In this document: positions 10,436 to 19,698 of the stretch, one piece after another
How the letters are laid out: each line of letters opens with the position of its first letter
How positions within the stretch are numbered: the first letter of the stretch is position 1
Assembly (NCBI RefSeq): GCF_035920345.1
Contig: NZ_CP109149.1
Coordinates: 4,464,001-4,528,000, forward strand
Source of the DNA: Nocardia vinacea
GTDB lineage: Bacteria > Actinomycetota > Actinomycetes > Mycobacteriales > Mycobacteriaceae
DNA: 64,000 nucleotides
Direction: 5' to 3'
Position numbers and translations under genes: made by a program
The notes under the pieces: generated by a model
Told to the model about the DNA's origin: nothing
Databases searched by the model: none
The model's input: only the letters and a program-made list of their open reading frames with translations

Positions 10436-11032
10436 TCACACCTCGGTGCCGGTATCTGTTCGGGCACTGAAGACATCGGTGCTGTCGAGGAGATCGTAGA
10501 AGAAGTCACCCGGCAGCATCGTGCGCGCCCGTTCCCGCTCGGCCTCGGTAATCGGCACGACGTTCATGATCCGTACTACCTCGTCGCCGATCCGCACACA
10601 ATCCTGACCGTCGGGAACGAAAGGGCCGGACAGGAAGACCGCTCGGCAACCGGGAAACGTGGGAAAGTCGTCGACGAGTCCCACCATATGGCCCCAATCC
10701 AGCCCACCACCGGGGCGCCACGGATAGATCGCGATGTTGGCCAGTTGTCGTGCGATAGCCTGCTCCTGCTCTTTGTCGAGCGATCCGCGCCGCGCGAACC
10801 GGAGTTCGGCGCGCAAGCCGCGACTGCGCCCAGAAGGCGCGGGCATCTCCTCGATAGCCATGCCGATGGTGGCGAACGACGTCATCGCAATGGCATCGGT
10901 CGGCCGATAGACGACCACATCGAGCCGATCGACGGGAGACGGCCCGTTGTCGAACAGGTAGCCGTCATTCTCCGGGCCCCAGTTGGCCTGAAGGTCTTGG
11001 TACACCCCACGCAGTATGGGTGGTGCGGACAC
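10436..11032 (-). CDS. Suppressor-of-fused (SuFu) domain protein, candidate immunity protein
   Basis: The protein (about 198 residues) has the order expected of short SuFu-fold proteins: N-terminal YQDLQANWGPENDGY, strand RLDVVVYRPTDAIAMTSFAT, RAELRFARRGSL, LANIAIYPWRPGGGLDWGHM, DFPTFPGCRAVFLSGPF and VRIMNVVPITEAERERA. In bacteria SuFu proteins are a known class of immunity proteins in polymorphic-toxin loci, usually cytosolic. I prefer GTG 11032 because GAGAGG lies eight bases upstream; ATG 11068 is the alternative. Two decayed SuFu halves elsewhere in the window (11.1-11.4 and 29.3-29.5 kb) support an immunity-gene repertoire here. Confidence 0.72.
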   Translation of the reverse strand: MSAPPILRGVYQDLQANWGPENDGYLFDNGPSPVDRLDVVVYRPTDAIAMTSFATIGMAIEEMPAPSGRSRGLRAELRFARRGSLDKEQEQAIARQLANIAIYPWRPGGGLDWGHMVGLVDDFPTFPGCRAVFLSGPFVPDGQDCVRIGDEVVRIMNVVPITEAERERARTMLPGDFFYDLLDSTDVFSARTDTGTEV

Positions 11033-11097
11033 TGGGACATCCTCTCGTGCGACTGTGATGGCAGTCATCGGGCCGGGCGACCGGTGCGGCGGTTCAT

Positions 11098-11440
11098 TCA
11101 CCGCGGCGGCACCAACGGGCCGCGGTCGATATCGGTGCTGTACAAGGGAATACTGGGCGACAGCCGCTGCAGCAGTGCAGGCGCATTGCCACCCTGGGCT
11201 GCTTGGTATTCCTCCGACGTCAGCCCGACGACCTGAAGGAACTGCACACTGCCGTTCAGTGTGTCGATCTCGCCGAGTTCCGGGCCGATGGCGAAAGCGA
11301 GAGCGCGCAGTCGGGCCGGTCGCCGGCGATCGGGCCGTTGGCGTTGATGGTGTGGCCGGGTTCGACGATCGGAAGATATACCGCGCCATGTACTGCGGGA
11401 GATTGGCCGGCCAGATCGGCGGCTCGGCATCATCACTCGG
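11098..11440 (-). pseudogene. C-terminal half of a long-form SuFu gene, frameshifted
   Basis: Consecutive frames read PPIWPANLPQYMARYIF, then VEPGHTINANGPIAGDRP, then AFAIGPELGEIDTLNGSVQF and LQVVGLTSEEYQAAQ to the stop, ending STDIDRGPLVPPR. This is the typical C-terminal half of long bacterial SuFu proteins (arginine-aromatic helix, NGxVxFLQVVGLT strand, T-D-x-x-R end). At least two frameshifts and loss of the N-terminal half make it a pseudogene. It ends only 65 bp upstream of the start of the intact SuFu gene. Confidence 0.6.
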
Positions 11441-11472
11441 ATGAAACCCGCAGAAGCAGATCGGTCGACTTT

Positions 11473-11487
11473 TTACAATCGCTCGAG
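11473..11487 (-). promoter_or_regulatory. CTCGA-N5-TGTAA element before the SuFu remnant
   Basis: On the minus strand CTCGA-GCGAT-TGTAA is followed by AAAGTCGACCG, about 40 bp before the first SuFu-like residues. The next 12 bases nearly match the copy at 12293-12307 (AAAGTCGGTCG). Confidence 0.4.
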
Positions 11488-11661
11488 GGAATCGCATTGT
11501 GCTGCGCCCAGGCGAGCCAGATATTCCCACTCATTCCGTGTACCGGCCCGCACACCCGACGCGGCAGCAGTGCCACGTCGTAGGGATCTACTCCACCACC
11601 CTTGCCGGGTGTACACAGCGTGGGGCCGCGCCCGTACGGGAGCGGCCCTCACCGTGTTACA

Positions 11662-11910
11662 TCAGCAGCCGAATGACATGGTGCACGGCATATGACGCGG
11701 CGGGTGGTGCGGATGGCGCACCTCTTGGCCCACGGGAACATCATCCGATACCGCCGGAACCTCCAGCGGCACACCTACGGTGGCAATCGTGTCGCTCGGC
11801 GCGGCGGTGGCGGGAACCGCAACGGCCGCAAGGGGAATAGCGGCAAAGACACCCGCGATAGCTACGCGCGCCACGGTCCGGCGGCTGCGCCTCGAGATAG
11901 TGATGAACAT
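11662..11910 (-). CDS. Small secreted peptide, function unknown
   Basis: An 82-residue precursor from ATG 11910, chosen because AGAAGGAAAGG ends five bases upstream. It has a strong signal peptide (RRSRRTVARVAIAGVFAAIP, cleavage after ATAA) and a mature part of about 45 residues with an acidic start (PSDTIATVGVPLEVPAVSDD), a His-rich stretch HPHHPPRHMP and two Cys near the end (PCTMSFGC). A disulfide loop is possible. Such short exported peptides are common in actinobacteria; no family recognised. Confidence 0.6.
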   Translation of the reverse strand: MFITISRRSRRTVARVAIAGVFAAIPLAAVAVPATAAPSDTIATVGVPLEVPAVSDDVPVGQEVRHPHHPPRHMPCTMSFGC

Positions 11911-12030
11911 GAATACCTTTCCTTCTGCAACGTGAGCCCCCCGTTGGTGCTGCACGTCGTCATCGATGAAACCACAGCTGTCACGCGAAAGGTTGGCCGT
12001 GCACGGCGAGATATCAACTGCCGCAGAAAT

Positions 12031-12045
12031 TTACACGCCGCTGAT
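12031..12045 (-). promoter_or_regulatory. Weak ATCAG-N5-TGTAA element before small secreted peptide
   Basis: Minus strand ATCAG-CGGCG-TGTAA then ATTTCTGCGG, 120 bp upstream of ATG 11910. It has two mismatches in the first half-site, so it is the least certain copy. Confidence 0.3.
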
Positions 12046-12292
12046 ATTCATCCGGGTGACGCGCTGATCCACAAGCGCAATTGACATCACAGGCATACCA
12101 GACGAGACCACACTCAGAATTGAGTAAAATATTCACTCCTGGAGTTGACGGGTGGTTTTGTGCTGTGGCGGATGCCCGGACGGTGGCCAGGGGTTCAGGC
12201 GTGCGCGGGTTCGAGTGCAGGAAGCTGTAATTTCTGGTAGAGCGTCCTGCACCCGGTAGCGACCGGAAGTAAATAGCTGAGCGACCGACTTT

Positions 12293-12307
12293 TGACAGTT
12301 TCTTGAG
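12293..12307 (-). promoter_or_regulatory. CTCAA-N5-TGTCA element before a gene tail
   Basis: Minus strand CTCAA-GAAAC-TGTCA then AAAGTCGGTCGC. About 40 bp downstream the minus strand encodes a protein-like tail, LYQKLQLPALEPAHA-stop (stop at 12195-12197), which may be what is left of a deleted gene. Confidence 0.4.
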
Positions 12308-12567
12308 GTCCCATCAATCGTCCAGGTCAAGAGGGTAGACCAGCTGCGGCGACACCTGGGCTGAATAATATTGCGGCACAAGACTTCCCGCCACTGAACA
12401 GCGTCTTCGCGGCGTCGAATATCGCCAGCGGTCTGGCCGCCGGTGCGCGAATCGTCGCAGGGACGCTGACCGGCGCACATGGCGCAGCGCAGTTGCTTGC
12501 GGCGGGAGCCACCCATGTGGTGGCCTCGGTTACCGAATTCGCGGTCTTGATCCTCGACCGAATCTGA
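12307..12567 (+). pseudogene. Start-less helical fragment, ESX-substrate-like
   Basis: This 86-codon open frame ends in a normal TGA but has no ATG, GTG or TTG near its beginning. Its coding-like part reads FPPLNSVFAASNIASGLAAG, then RIVAGTLTGAHGAAQLLAAG and THVVASVTEFAVLILDRI. The alternating Ala/Gly helices recall EspC/PE-type small ESX proteins, but no YxxxD/E signal is present. Most likely the 3' remnant of a gene whose start is lost. Confidence 0.35.
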
Positions 12568-12653
12568 TCGGCCCGAATCCCCGCCCCTTCGATTCCAACC
12601 CGACACGAACCGAAAGTTGTAGTCATCTGCGTACTTCGAACACGCAGGGCTAT

Positions 12654-12860
12654 ATGGCACGCACCATTTCCCGGACCGCGCTGGCCGTCACCGCCATCGT
12701 GCTCACCGCGGCCTGTGGCCGACAGCGGCGGCGAGACATCACCGTCTATTCCGCAGACGGGGTCGGCGGCTGGTACACGACCCCAATTCGACGAATTCAA
12801 GAAGAAGTCTGGCATCTCGGTCAACCTGGACGTGGCAAGCAGCGGCCGCATCCCACTCCA
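12654..12860 (+). pseudogene. Truncated lipoprotein / iron-type ABC transporter binding protein
   Basis: The first frame gives a lipoprotein signal, MARTISRTALAVTAIVLTAA then CG with a lipobox-like end; the ITVYSADGVGGWYTT motif of extracellular solute-binding proteins and then QFDEFKKKSGISVNLDV follow, the latter in another frame. A full protein of this class is about 340 residues; here only some 65 codons remain with a frameshift. Confidence 0.5.
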
Positions 12861-13021
12861 GACCCGATTCGCCGAGTTGCGCTTCGAGGGCGATGCAGTC
12901 ACCCCAAGTAGCGGGCGCGGACTCGTTCGAGGGGCACGCCGTGTCGGTCGACGCTGCGCCGGTGCAAGAGCAAAACATTAGGGCTGCGGCGCACAGCGAC
13001 GTAGTCGTCGGCCTTCGGTGC

Positions 13022-14449
13022 TCAGGTTGCTTCGGACTCGAGGTCAGCGGAACCGCGAGCGCGCCGGAACGGGATCGACAGCGCCGCACCGAGTCCCAGC
13101 ACGATCAGACAGGTGACCGAGCCGATGATCGCGATACGTCGCGGCAGCGGATCGGGTCCCGCAGGATGGACCGGGGCCGCCATGACACGCGGGGTATCGG
13201 CGCCGACGCTGACCGGCTTATCCGGGAGTTGTGCGGTGAGTGCGGCCAGCGGATCGATCAGGCCGTGGCCGACCCGATCGTCGCGGCCCGGGCCGGGCGC
13301 TTGTGCGGTGCGGGTAATTCGATCGATCACCTGTCCGGCAGTAAGCTCCGGGAAACGGGAGCGGACCAGTGCGGCGAGCCCGGCGACATAGGGTGCGGCG
13401 AAACTGGTGCCCTGGATGGTTCCGGTGCCCTCCTGGGTGACCGCGCCGTTGACCAGTCCGGTACCGCCCGGCTTATTGTCGAGCGAGACGATATTGCGCC
13501 CGATGGCGGCGGCGCCGACCCACGGCCCGTGCAGCGAAAGCGCCGAGGGCGCGCCGTTCGGATCGATGGAGGCCACGGTCAGGACGTAGGGCTGGAACCA
13601 CGCGGGACTGGCGATGGTCTGCACGCTGTCCCAGCCGTCACCGTCGTTCTGCTTCTCGCATGCGCCGCCGTTCTCCACATTGCCCGCTGCAGCGACTACC
13701 ACGACGTTGTGGTCGTAGGCGTACTTCACCGCGGCACCGAGCGGAACGTCGGCGGTGTCGGTTCCGGCTGCGCTGCAAGAGACTTCGGAAATATTGATAA
13801 CCGTGGCACCCATATCGACGGCGCGCACCACCGAGGCTGCCAAGCCGAGCACACTGCCGTAGCCGGAGGGCACCATGGCATCCGGCGGCTGATCGCCGCC
13901 CGCGCGATCCTTGCGCTCATAGTGCGTGCTCAATTGGCGGATGGTGAGGATCTCGGCATCGGGCGCGACGCCGACGAAGGCATCCTCCGGGCTCGGGCGC
14001 GCGGCGATAATGCCGGCGACGAGGGTGCCGTGGCCGTCGCAGTCGACGGTGCCGTCACTGTCGGAAACATAGTCGCCACCGGCTTGCAGTGTGGGCAGTC
14101 GCGGATGCCGGTTCACGCCGGTGTCGATGACCGCAATCTTTTGTCCCGCACCGCGACTGAATTGCCAAGCCGCGGGCAGGTCGAGCACACGCTGCGGCAG
14201 CGGCGGTTCCGCGGGTGGACCACCGATGAGCGACAGTTCGGCGCAGACGACCTTTTGCTCGGTCGGCTCCAAGGGCGCGGGCCGACCGCTGAGCGCCTGC
14301 GCGGGCCCGAGTGCGCCCGGGTCGATAGTCGGTGGCGGGACCGCACCGGCCGGAGCAGACCAACCGAGCATCGATGCACCGAGAACCGCTGCAGCGCAGA
14401 CGATTCCGGTTCCGCGCCGCCAGCCGGGCTCGCTCGCCCGAGCAGTCAT
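13022..14449 (-). CDS. mycP: Mycosin MycP, membrane-anchored subtilisin of the ESX system
   Basis: MycP is a periplasm-facing serine protease that stabilises the ESX membrane complex and processes some substrates. From ATG 14449 (4-bp overlap with eccD) there is a signal peptide (GTGIVCAAAVLGASMLGWSA), then the subtilase triad: Asp in IAVIDTGVNRHPRLP, His in DCDGHGTLVAGIIAA and Ser in GTIQGTSFAAPYVAG, with oxyanion Asn in VVVAAAGNVENGG. A C-terminal helix IIGSVTCLIVLGLGAALSIP followed by RRAR anchors it in the membrane. Length of 475 residues is normal. Translational coupling to eccD is likely. Confidence 0.95.
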   Translation of the reverse strand: MTARASEPGWRRGTGIVCAAAVLGASMLGWSAPAGAVPPPTIDPGALGPAQALSGRPAPLEPTEQKVVCAELSLIGGPPAEPPLPQRVLDLPAAWQFSRGAGQKIAVIDTGVNRHPRLPTLQAGGDYVSDSDGTVDCDGHGTLVAGIIAARPSPEDAFVGVAPDAEILTIRQLSTHYERKDRAGGDQPPDAMVPSGYGSVLGLAASVVRAVDMGATVINISEVSCSAAGTDTADVPLGAAVKYAYDHNVVVVAAAGNVENGGACEKQNDGDGWDSVQTIASPAWFQPYVLTVASIDPNGAPSALSLHGPWVGAAAIGRNIVSLDNKPGGTGLVNGAVTQEGTGTIQGTSFAAPYVAGLAALVRSRFPELTAGQVIDRITRTAQAPGPGRDDRVGHGLIDPLAALTAQLPDKPVSVGADTPRVMAAPVHPAGPDPLPRRIAIIGSVTCLIVLGLGAALSIPFRRARGSADLESEAT

Positions 14450-15921
14450 ATGTTCCTGGCCATCGAATACACTCCCATGATCCACAGCACCAGCGGGATC
14501 ACCGCGATGATCAGCAGATATTCGGTGATCTCCATGGCTCGTCGGGTCACCGGCGTCACCTCGAGGTGCGGACCGATCACTCCGAACGCCAGCACCCCCG
14601 CAGCGAAGGCCAGCAGCAGCACACCCGCGAGCAGCAGCAGATCCGAATCGCCCAGGGCCAGTCCGGTAACCAGGCCGACGACTACGACGCAGCCGCCCGC
14701 GATCAGCGCACCGGCCTGCACCAGGTCGGCGAAACAACGGCCGCGCAGACCGATGATCACCGCTGCGATGACGGCGAGGGTAATCCCTTGCCAGCGTGCG
14801 GATCCCAGCGGATCAGCGGCGCCGAGCGCACCGACGACCGCGGCAATGGCGCAGGCGATGAGCATACCGGTCTGGTACTGGTTGGCGGCCCTGGCCCGCT
14901 CACCGAGTCCGGCGGCCGAGGGCAGTGCCGTCGCGCCGATCGCGCCGATACCTTCGATGGTGGGGCGTGGTTCGTGATCGGCCGGATCGATCGCGCCACC
15001 CGCGGTCGGCACCGGCGGGATCGGCAGCCGGGCCAGCACCGCCGCAAGCCGCGGCACCGCGGAGATCAGTGTGATGGCCACCACCAGGATGGCGGCGGAG
15101 ATCTTGGGCAGGTCGAAATTCCAGATCATCCGCACGAGTGCGGCGAATCCGCCGAACAGTGCGACGGTCACGGTGGCGGCGGTGAGCGCGGCACCGGTCG
15201 CGGTGGCGCGATAGATCACCGCCGCGGCCACCAAGGTGACCGAACAGCCGAGCAGCAGATGCGGACTGCCGAGGTCGCCTGGCACGAATAGTGCTGCGCC
15301 GCCGAAGAACAACAGCAGCGCGCACAGTGACAACCAGGTAGCCGTCAATTGATCCGCGTACTTACGCGCCGCGATACCCGCCGCGACGGCAGCGATGATG
15401 GCGACACCGGTCGCGAGGAAGGGCGCGGCCAGAGCGCCGCCGTGCGCACGCCCAGCGGCGAGCAGCCCCACCGCGAGCAGCACCGCCGACACCGCGGCGA
15501 CCAGACCGGTCCAACGGGCCGCGGTGGGCGACCAGCCGCGGAAATCGACACTGGTGAGCCGGGATACCGCATCGATGACATCGTCGAAGAGCGCGGGCGA
15601 TTCCTTCGCGGTGACCGAGCGCAGCACCAGCAGCTCGCCGTCGAACACCTCGGCCTCGCAGAGGCTGCGGCTCGGTGCGATGGCGTCACGGCCCAGCCGG
15701 GCCAGGGTCCAGTGTTCGGTATGCAGTGGGGTACCGCCGTCGTCGCCCTCCACCACATCGGGATTGCGCGATTCGATCAGGGCGACGAGATCACCGATAA
15801 ATGTGGCGATAGGCACGGTCGCCGGAAGCCCGACATCGAGCTGGGTATTTCCCCCGATGACGGACACTCGGCACAGTTCAGGTTCGGCGGCGCGGGTGCC
15901 GCTACTCAACGGTTCGGTCAA
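14446..15921 (-). CDS. eccD: ESX integral membrane channel component EccD
   Basis: EccD forms the large membrane vestibule of type VII secretion machines. The N-terminal ~90 residues (CRVSVIGGNTQLDVGLPATV, LHTEHWTLARLG) match the cytosolic ubiquitin-like domain; after about residue 130 come roughly eleven hydrophobic helices, such as TGLVAAVSAVLLAVGLLAAG and GITLAVIAAVIIGL. Length of 491 residues is typical. The only plausible start is a TTG at 15921 without a clear ribosome-binding site. It is divergent from eccA across about 250 bp, and its stop overlaps the start of mycP. Confidence 0.93.
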   Translation of the reverse strand: MTEPLSSGTRAAEPELCRVSVIGGNTQLDVGLPATVPIATFIGDLVALIESRNPDVVEGDDGGTPLHTEHWTLARLGRDAIAPSRSLCEAEVFDGELLVLRSVTAKESPALFDDVIDAVSRLTSVDFRGWSPTAARWTGLVAAVSAVLLAVGLLAAGRAHGGALAAPFLATGVAIIAAVAAGIAARKYADQLTATWLSLCALLLFFGGAALFVPGDLGSPHLLLGCSVTLVAAAVIYRATATGAALTAATVTVALFGGFAALVRMIWNFDLPKISAAILVVAITLISAVPRLAAVLARLPIPPVPTAGGAIDPADHEPRPTIEGIGAIGATALPSAAGLGERARAANQYQTGMLIACAIAAVVGALGAADPLGSARWQGITLAVIAAVIIGLRGRCFADLVQAGALIAGGCVVVVGLVTGLALGDSDLLLLAGVLLLAFAAGVLAFGVIGPHLEVTPVTRRAMEITEYLLIIAVIPLVLWIMGVYSMARNI

Positions 15922-16171
15922 TTGCGCACCGACCCCAACGCCTTACGGAACGATCCCAACACTGATCTCAGCAACCTATTTGTCGGACCAACATACGACC
16001 AGCTCTACTCTCGCATGAATTCGCTCGCATGGCACGCGGTATTCCCACACGTTGCAAGCCACCGCCAGTAAAACATAATCTGTCCATCGGACCGTTCAGT
16101 TGCGATCGTTAAGCTGTCCGGAAGATGTACGTAGACAATAGCTCCAACCAACACTTCGGGGTTTGACAGCA

Positions 16172-17992
16172 ATGACCGGCAACCGCCAAGCACAACGGGC
16201 CTTCGACGCCGGAATCCTGTCGCTGGGCCTGACCATCGATGGACAGGAATCGGCTCGCGATCTCGAGTACGCGAAACTGGCGTTTGCGCGTGCCACCGAG
16301 TGGGACCCGACGATGTGCGACGCCTGGCTGGGCCGGGCCGCGGCGGGTGAGGTCACCACCGAGGTGCTCTACAACCTCTACAAGAACAGTGGGACAACAC
16401 TTTTCCGCGAGCAACGCCGGTTGGGGCTGGCGCCGCGGGCATTGGCCGGACGCTTCCTGGCCGGGCTGTACATCGACTACCCGCTTGCCGGCTACACCGA
16501 AATCTGGCTGGCCCAAGCGGCACAGCTGATTTCGGAGAAGGAGTACGACGAGGCCGAACAGGTGCTCGACGAACTCGCCACCCACCGCGCCTCGATGCTC
16601 TCGGATACCGATCGGGAGATCGACGACCGGATCTGCGCGTATATCCGTGGCGTACTGCACTTCAACACCCAGCGCTGGCCCGATGTGATGGCCGTGCTCG
16701 CCGGATCCGCCGAATGGGACGACCCGTATCTGGCGGCGGGCGCACATGTGATGGTCGGCTCGGCATGCGCCCAGCTCGGCCTGTTCGGCGAAGCCATCCG
16801 ACGTATGGAACAGGCCGAAGCGGGACCGATCCCGGCGGCCCGGACCACCGCCATGTTCTGCCGTGGCCTGTGCCTGCGCGAGACCGGTAAAGAGGCCCAG
16901 GCGCAGGCCCTTTTCGAGAAGGTGTATTCGCAGGCACCGGATTTCGCCGCCAATACCGCAGCCATGCGCGATCGCACCTACCGGCTCACGGTGACCACCA
17001 AGGAATCGATCGACGCGCGCACCGACCGCTGGGATCCCGCGTCGGCGCCCTCGGTGGAGGCGATGCAGACCGCCGACGCCGAGGACCGCGCCAAGAAGAT
17101 CCTGACCGACGCGCGCGCCGAGCTGGATTCCCAGATCGGCCTCGAATCAGTGAAAACGCAGGTCGCGAAGTTGCAGGCGACCGCGCAGCTAGCCAAGATC
17201 CGGGCCGAGAAGGGTATGGCCAGCATGGCCCGCGGCAACCACCTGGCCTTCACCGGTCCCCCCGGCACCGGTAAGACCACCATCGCCCGGGTGGTGGCCA
17301 AAATCTATTGCGGCGTAGGACTACTCAAGACCGACAAGGTCCTCGAGGCCAAACGCGTGGACTTCGTCAGCCAGAACCTCGGCGGCACCGCGATCAAGAC
17401 CGACAAGCTGATCGATACCGCGATGGACGGTGTGCTTTTCATCGACGAGGCATACACGCTGATCCAGACCGGTCTGCAAGGCGGTGACGCCTTCGGCCGC
17501 GAGGCGGTGGATACCCTGCTGGCCAGGATGGAAAACGACCGCGACCGGCTGGTGGTGATCATCGCCGGCTACGACGGCGAAATCGACCGGCTACTCGCCG
17601 CAAACGACGGTCTGGCTTCACGCTTCGCCAAACGCCTGCAATTCCCCTCCTACACCCCGACCGAACTCGGGCAGATCGGCAGCCTGATCGCCCGCTCCCG
17701 CGACTCCGAGTTGTCCGAGGAAGCAATGGAACTGCTGATCGAGGCATGCGGACGGCTCTACAACACCGAACGCGTCGACCAGAACAGGCAGCCACGTCGC
17801 GGCATCGACCTCGCCGGCAACGGCCGATTCGTGCGCAACATCATCGAATCCGCCGAGGAGGAACGCGAATTCCGCCTCGCCAACGACGAAACACTGGACC
17901 TGAGCGCGGTCGACGAAACCGTACTCATGCGCATCGAAACACCGGATATGCAGGCCGCACTCACCGGAGTACTGGCCTCGCTGGGCGTCTGA
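16172..17992 (+). CDS. eccA: ESX cytosolic AAA+ ATPase EccA
   Basis: EccA is the cytosolic chaperone-like ATPase that handles substrates and EspG-type chaperones. The first ~270 residues are TPR-like helical repeats (CDAWLGRAAAGEVTTEVLYN; AGAHVMVGSACAQLGLFGEA). The C-terminal CbbX-like AAA+ domain shows Walker A GPPGTGKTT at about residues 362-370 and Walker B VLFIDEAYTLI near 420. I chose ATG 16172 because a GGGG site lies ten bases upstream; a TTG three codons earlier is too close to it. The stop codon lies inside a perfect hairpin shared with eccB. Confidence 0.95.
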   Translation: MTGNRQAQRAFDAGILSLGLTIDGQESARDLEYAKLAFARATEWDPTMCDAWLGRAAAGEVTTEVLYNLYKNSGTTLFREQRRLGLAPRALAGRFLAGLYIDYPLAGYTEIWLAQAAQLISEKEYDEAEQVLDELATHRASMLSDTDREIDDRICAYIRGVLHFNTQRWPDVMAVLAGSAEWDDPYLAAGAHVMVGSACAQLGLFGEAIRRMEQAEAGPIPAARTTAMFCRGLCLRETGKEAQAQALFEKVYSQAPDFAANTAAMRDRTYRLTVTTKESIDARTDRWDPASAPSVEAMQTADAEDRAKKILTDARAELDSQIGLESVKTQVAKLQATAQLAKIRAEKGMASMARGNHLAFTGPPGTGKTTIARVVAKIYCGVGLLKTDKVLEAKRVDFVSQNLGGTAIKTDKLIDTAMDGVLFIDEAYTLIQTGLQGGDAFGREAVDTLLARMENDRDRLVVIIAGYDGEIDRLLAANDGLASRFAKRLQFPSYTPTELGQIGSLIARSRDSELSEEAMELLIEACGRLYNTERVDQNRQPRRGIDLAGNGRFVRNIIESAEEEREFRLANDETLDLSAVDETVLMRIETPDMQAALTGVLASLGV

Positions 17993-18037
17993 GATAGATC
18001 CCCGCGGCGGCTTCGTCCGCCGCGGGGATCTATCTCA
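17990..18037. terminator. Bidirectional hairpin terminator containing both stop codons
   Basis: A perfect 21-bp inverted repeat (17990-18010 with 18017-18037) closes on the 6-base loop CTTCGT. The TGA of eccA and the TGA of eccB form the two ends of the stem, so convergent transcripts end immediately after their stops. There is no U-tract, as is common in actinobacteria. Confidence 0.85.
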
Positions 18038-19543
18038 GCTGGCTCCAGTGCCGATAACGTCGCGCTGGACCAGGGCATCGTTCTTCGACAGCGTCGGTCC
18101 GGGTACCAGCTCGGCGATGATCGACTGCGGGGCCAGACGCGGACTGTTGCCCAGGCCCAGCACCATTGCCGCCGCGACATCCGGGATGCCGTAGCGGATT
18201 CCGTTGTCCGCCACATAAAACAGCGGGCCGCGCCGCAAACTGCCCGCCTCCATTCCGGTGACCTGGACGAATTCACCAGACGACGGTGGGATGTAGACGT
18301 TATCGACTCGATCGCCGGTGCCATCGGCGGTTGCCAATGGCACCGGCTGCGCCGAATCAGGCAGTGGGAGTCCAGTGCCCGCCAGCAGCGTGACCACGGC
18401 CCGGTCCGCCGGACCTTCGGCGGCGTCATTGCCACGTTCCGCGCTCTTCGCCCAGGCCACGCAGGTGACCGGGGCGTCCTCGGCGGAGACGATCTTCGGC
18501 GTGGTCGCCGGGAAGTGGTCGACGGACAGCTCGTGTAACACTGGCACATTGGTCAGTGCATCCGGGGGCACCACCTTGATCTCGCGCATGCCCTGGGAAT
18601 TCGCGGCGCGAATGACCTGCGCCGTGAAATCCGAGATCGGCTGCACACCGTCGGCCAGCACAACATAAAGCTGCGCCCGATCCGTGTGCCCTGTGCCGCC
18701 GATGGCGACGACACCGCCGATCGGCACATCGGAAAGTTTGCCGGGACCGGGCTCACCGGACCGCGGAATATCGGGTGCGGCCAGCGGCGGCACCGCGATG
18801 GCCACGTCCAACAGACCGGTGCCGACGGGCCGCGGCCGGTGTCCGGGCAACCCCAGCGAGCGCGCGATGACCGAATCGTCGGGCTCGACCTCCGCACGCT
18901 TGCCGTCATAGATCAGGTAGAGCTTGTCCGTTCGCCGCACCAAGAGCGCATCCGAGGGCGCCATGGTTCGGATGCGTTCGTCCAGTTGGGGTTTGCCCGC
19001 GAAAACCGCGGTTTCCACGCCGGTCGCCGCAGCCGCGCTGCCGGTGATCGAGAGCTGCACCGTCTCGCACAGCGACCAGTCCGAGCGACCGCCCTGCATT
19101 GAACCGGGCAGCGCCGCGGGCGCACCCGGGATGCCGAGCATCGGACCGCGCGGCATCGACGAAAGCTTCGAATCCTTCACCGATTTAGGCGATTCATCGC
19201 TGCCACTGATCAGCCGGGCCGAGGCCAGGTTGAGCACCGGATGCAGGCGTTTGTCGTCCTTCTTGTCCTCGGATTCGGCCACCACCACATACAGCGCGCC
19301 GCTGTCCTTGCCGATCACGATGTTCGCGTCGCCGATCGAGCCCTGAGGCCGCAGGAAGGCCAGGATGGCCGCACCGGCCACCACGAGCACGCCGAGGATC
19401 GCGCCGACGAGCATCGAACGCAGCTGAGATCGCATCGGGTCGTGCAACATCCGCACATCGCGTCGAACCAGAGCGTGATCGAGTCGGCGCAGCAGAAAAC
19501 GGTAGCCGTTGACCTGGGCCTTGGTGGTCAGCTGAGCCGGCAC
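18035..19543 (-). CDS. eccB: ESX membrane complex component EccB
   Basis: EccB is a single-pass core component with a large periplasmic domain. The cytosolic N-terminus QLTTKAQVNGYRFLLRRLDH and VRRDVRMLHDPMRSQ are hallmark EccB sequences; one membrane helix follows (SMLVGAILGVLVVAGAAILA, about residues 43-65), then the periplasmic repeat domain with paired Cys near CETVQLSI and VTCVAWAKS. The 502-residue length is normal. Start is GTG 19543 with GGAG five bases upstream. It is divergent from eccE and convergent with eccA. Confidence 0.95.
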   Translation of the reverse strand: MPAQLTTKAQVNGYRFLLRRLDHALVRRDVRMLHDPMRSQLRSMLVGAILGVLVVAGAAILAFLRPQGSIGDANIVIGKDSGALYVVVAESEDKKDDKRLHPVLNLASARLISGSDESPKSVKDSKLSSMPRGPMLGIPGAPAALPGSMQGGRSDWSLCETVQLSITGSAAAATGVETAVFAGKPQLDERIRTMAPSDALLVRRTDKLYLIYDGKRAEVEPDDSVIARSLGLPGHRPRPVGTGLLDVAIAVPPLAAPDIPRSGEPGPGKLSDVPIGGVVAIGGTGHTDRAQLYVVLADGVQPISDFTAQVIRAANSQGMREIKVVPPDALTNVPVLHELSVDHFPATTPKIVSAEDAPVTCVAWAKSAERGNDAAEGPADRAVVTLLAGTGLPLPDSAQPVPLATADGTGDRVDNVYIPPSSGEFVQVTGMEAGSLRRGPLFYVADNGIRYGIPDVAAAMVLGLGNSPRLAPQSIIAELVPGPTLSKNDALVQRDVIGTGAS

Positions 19544-19698
19544 ATGGTCTCCATCGAACTACGGGAAGGAATGGACGACATTGCACCACAAATCGGTGCA
19601 GGCATTTCAATCAGGCAACTATCTAGCAACCAGGCGCTAGGTGCGCGAATACCGTTGTGGCGCGGTACTGTATTCCCGAACCGTAGGCACAAACCATT

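Noticed and set aside
12739..13089. Minus-strand frame with a lipobox-like LMFCSC and short tail after mycP
   Set aside because: No usable start codon after the mycP stop and it overlaps the solute-binding-protein remnant on the plus strand; too weak to list as a gene.
12893..14977. 694-codon plus-strand open frame over mycP and eccD
   Set aside because: It is antisense to two clear ESX genes with catalytic triad and membrane helices on the other strand.
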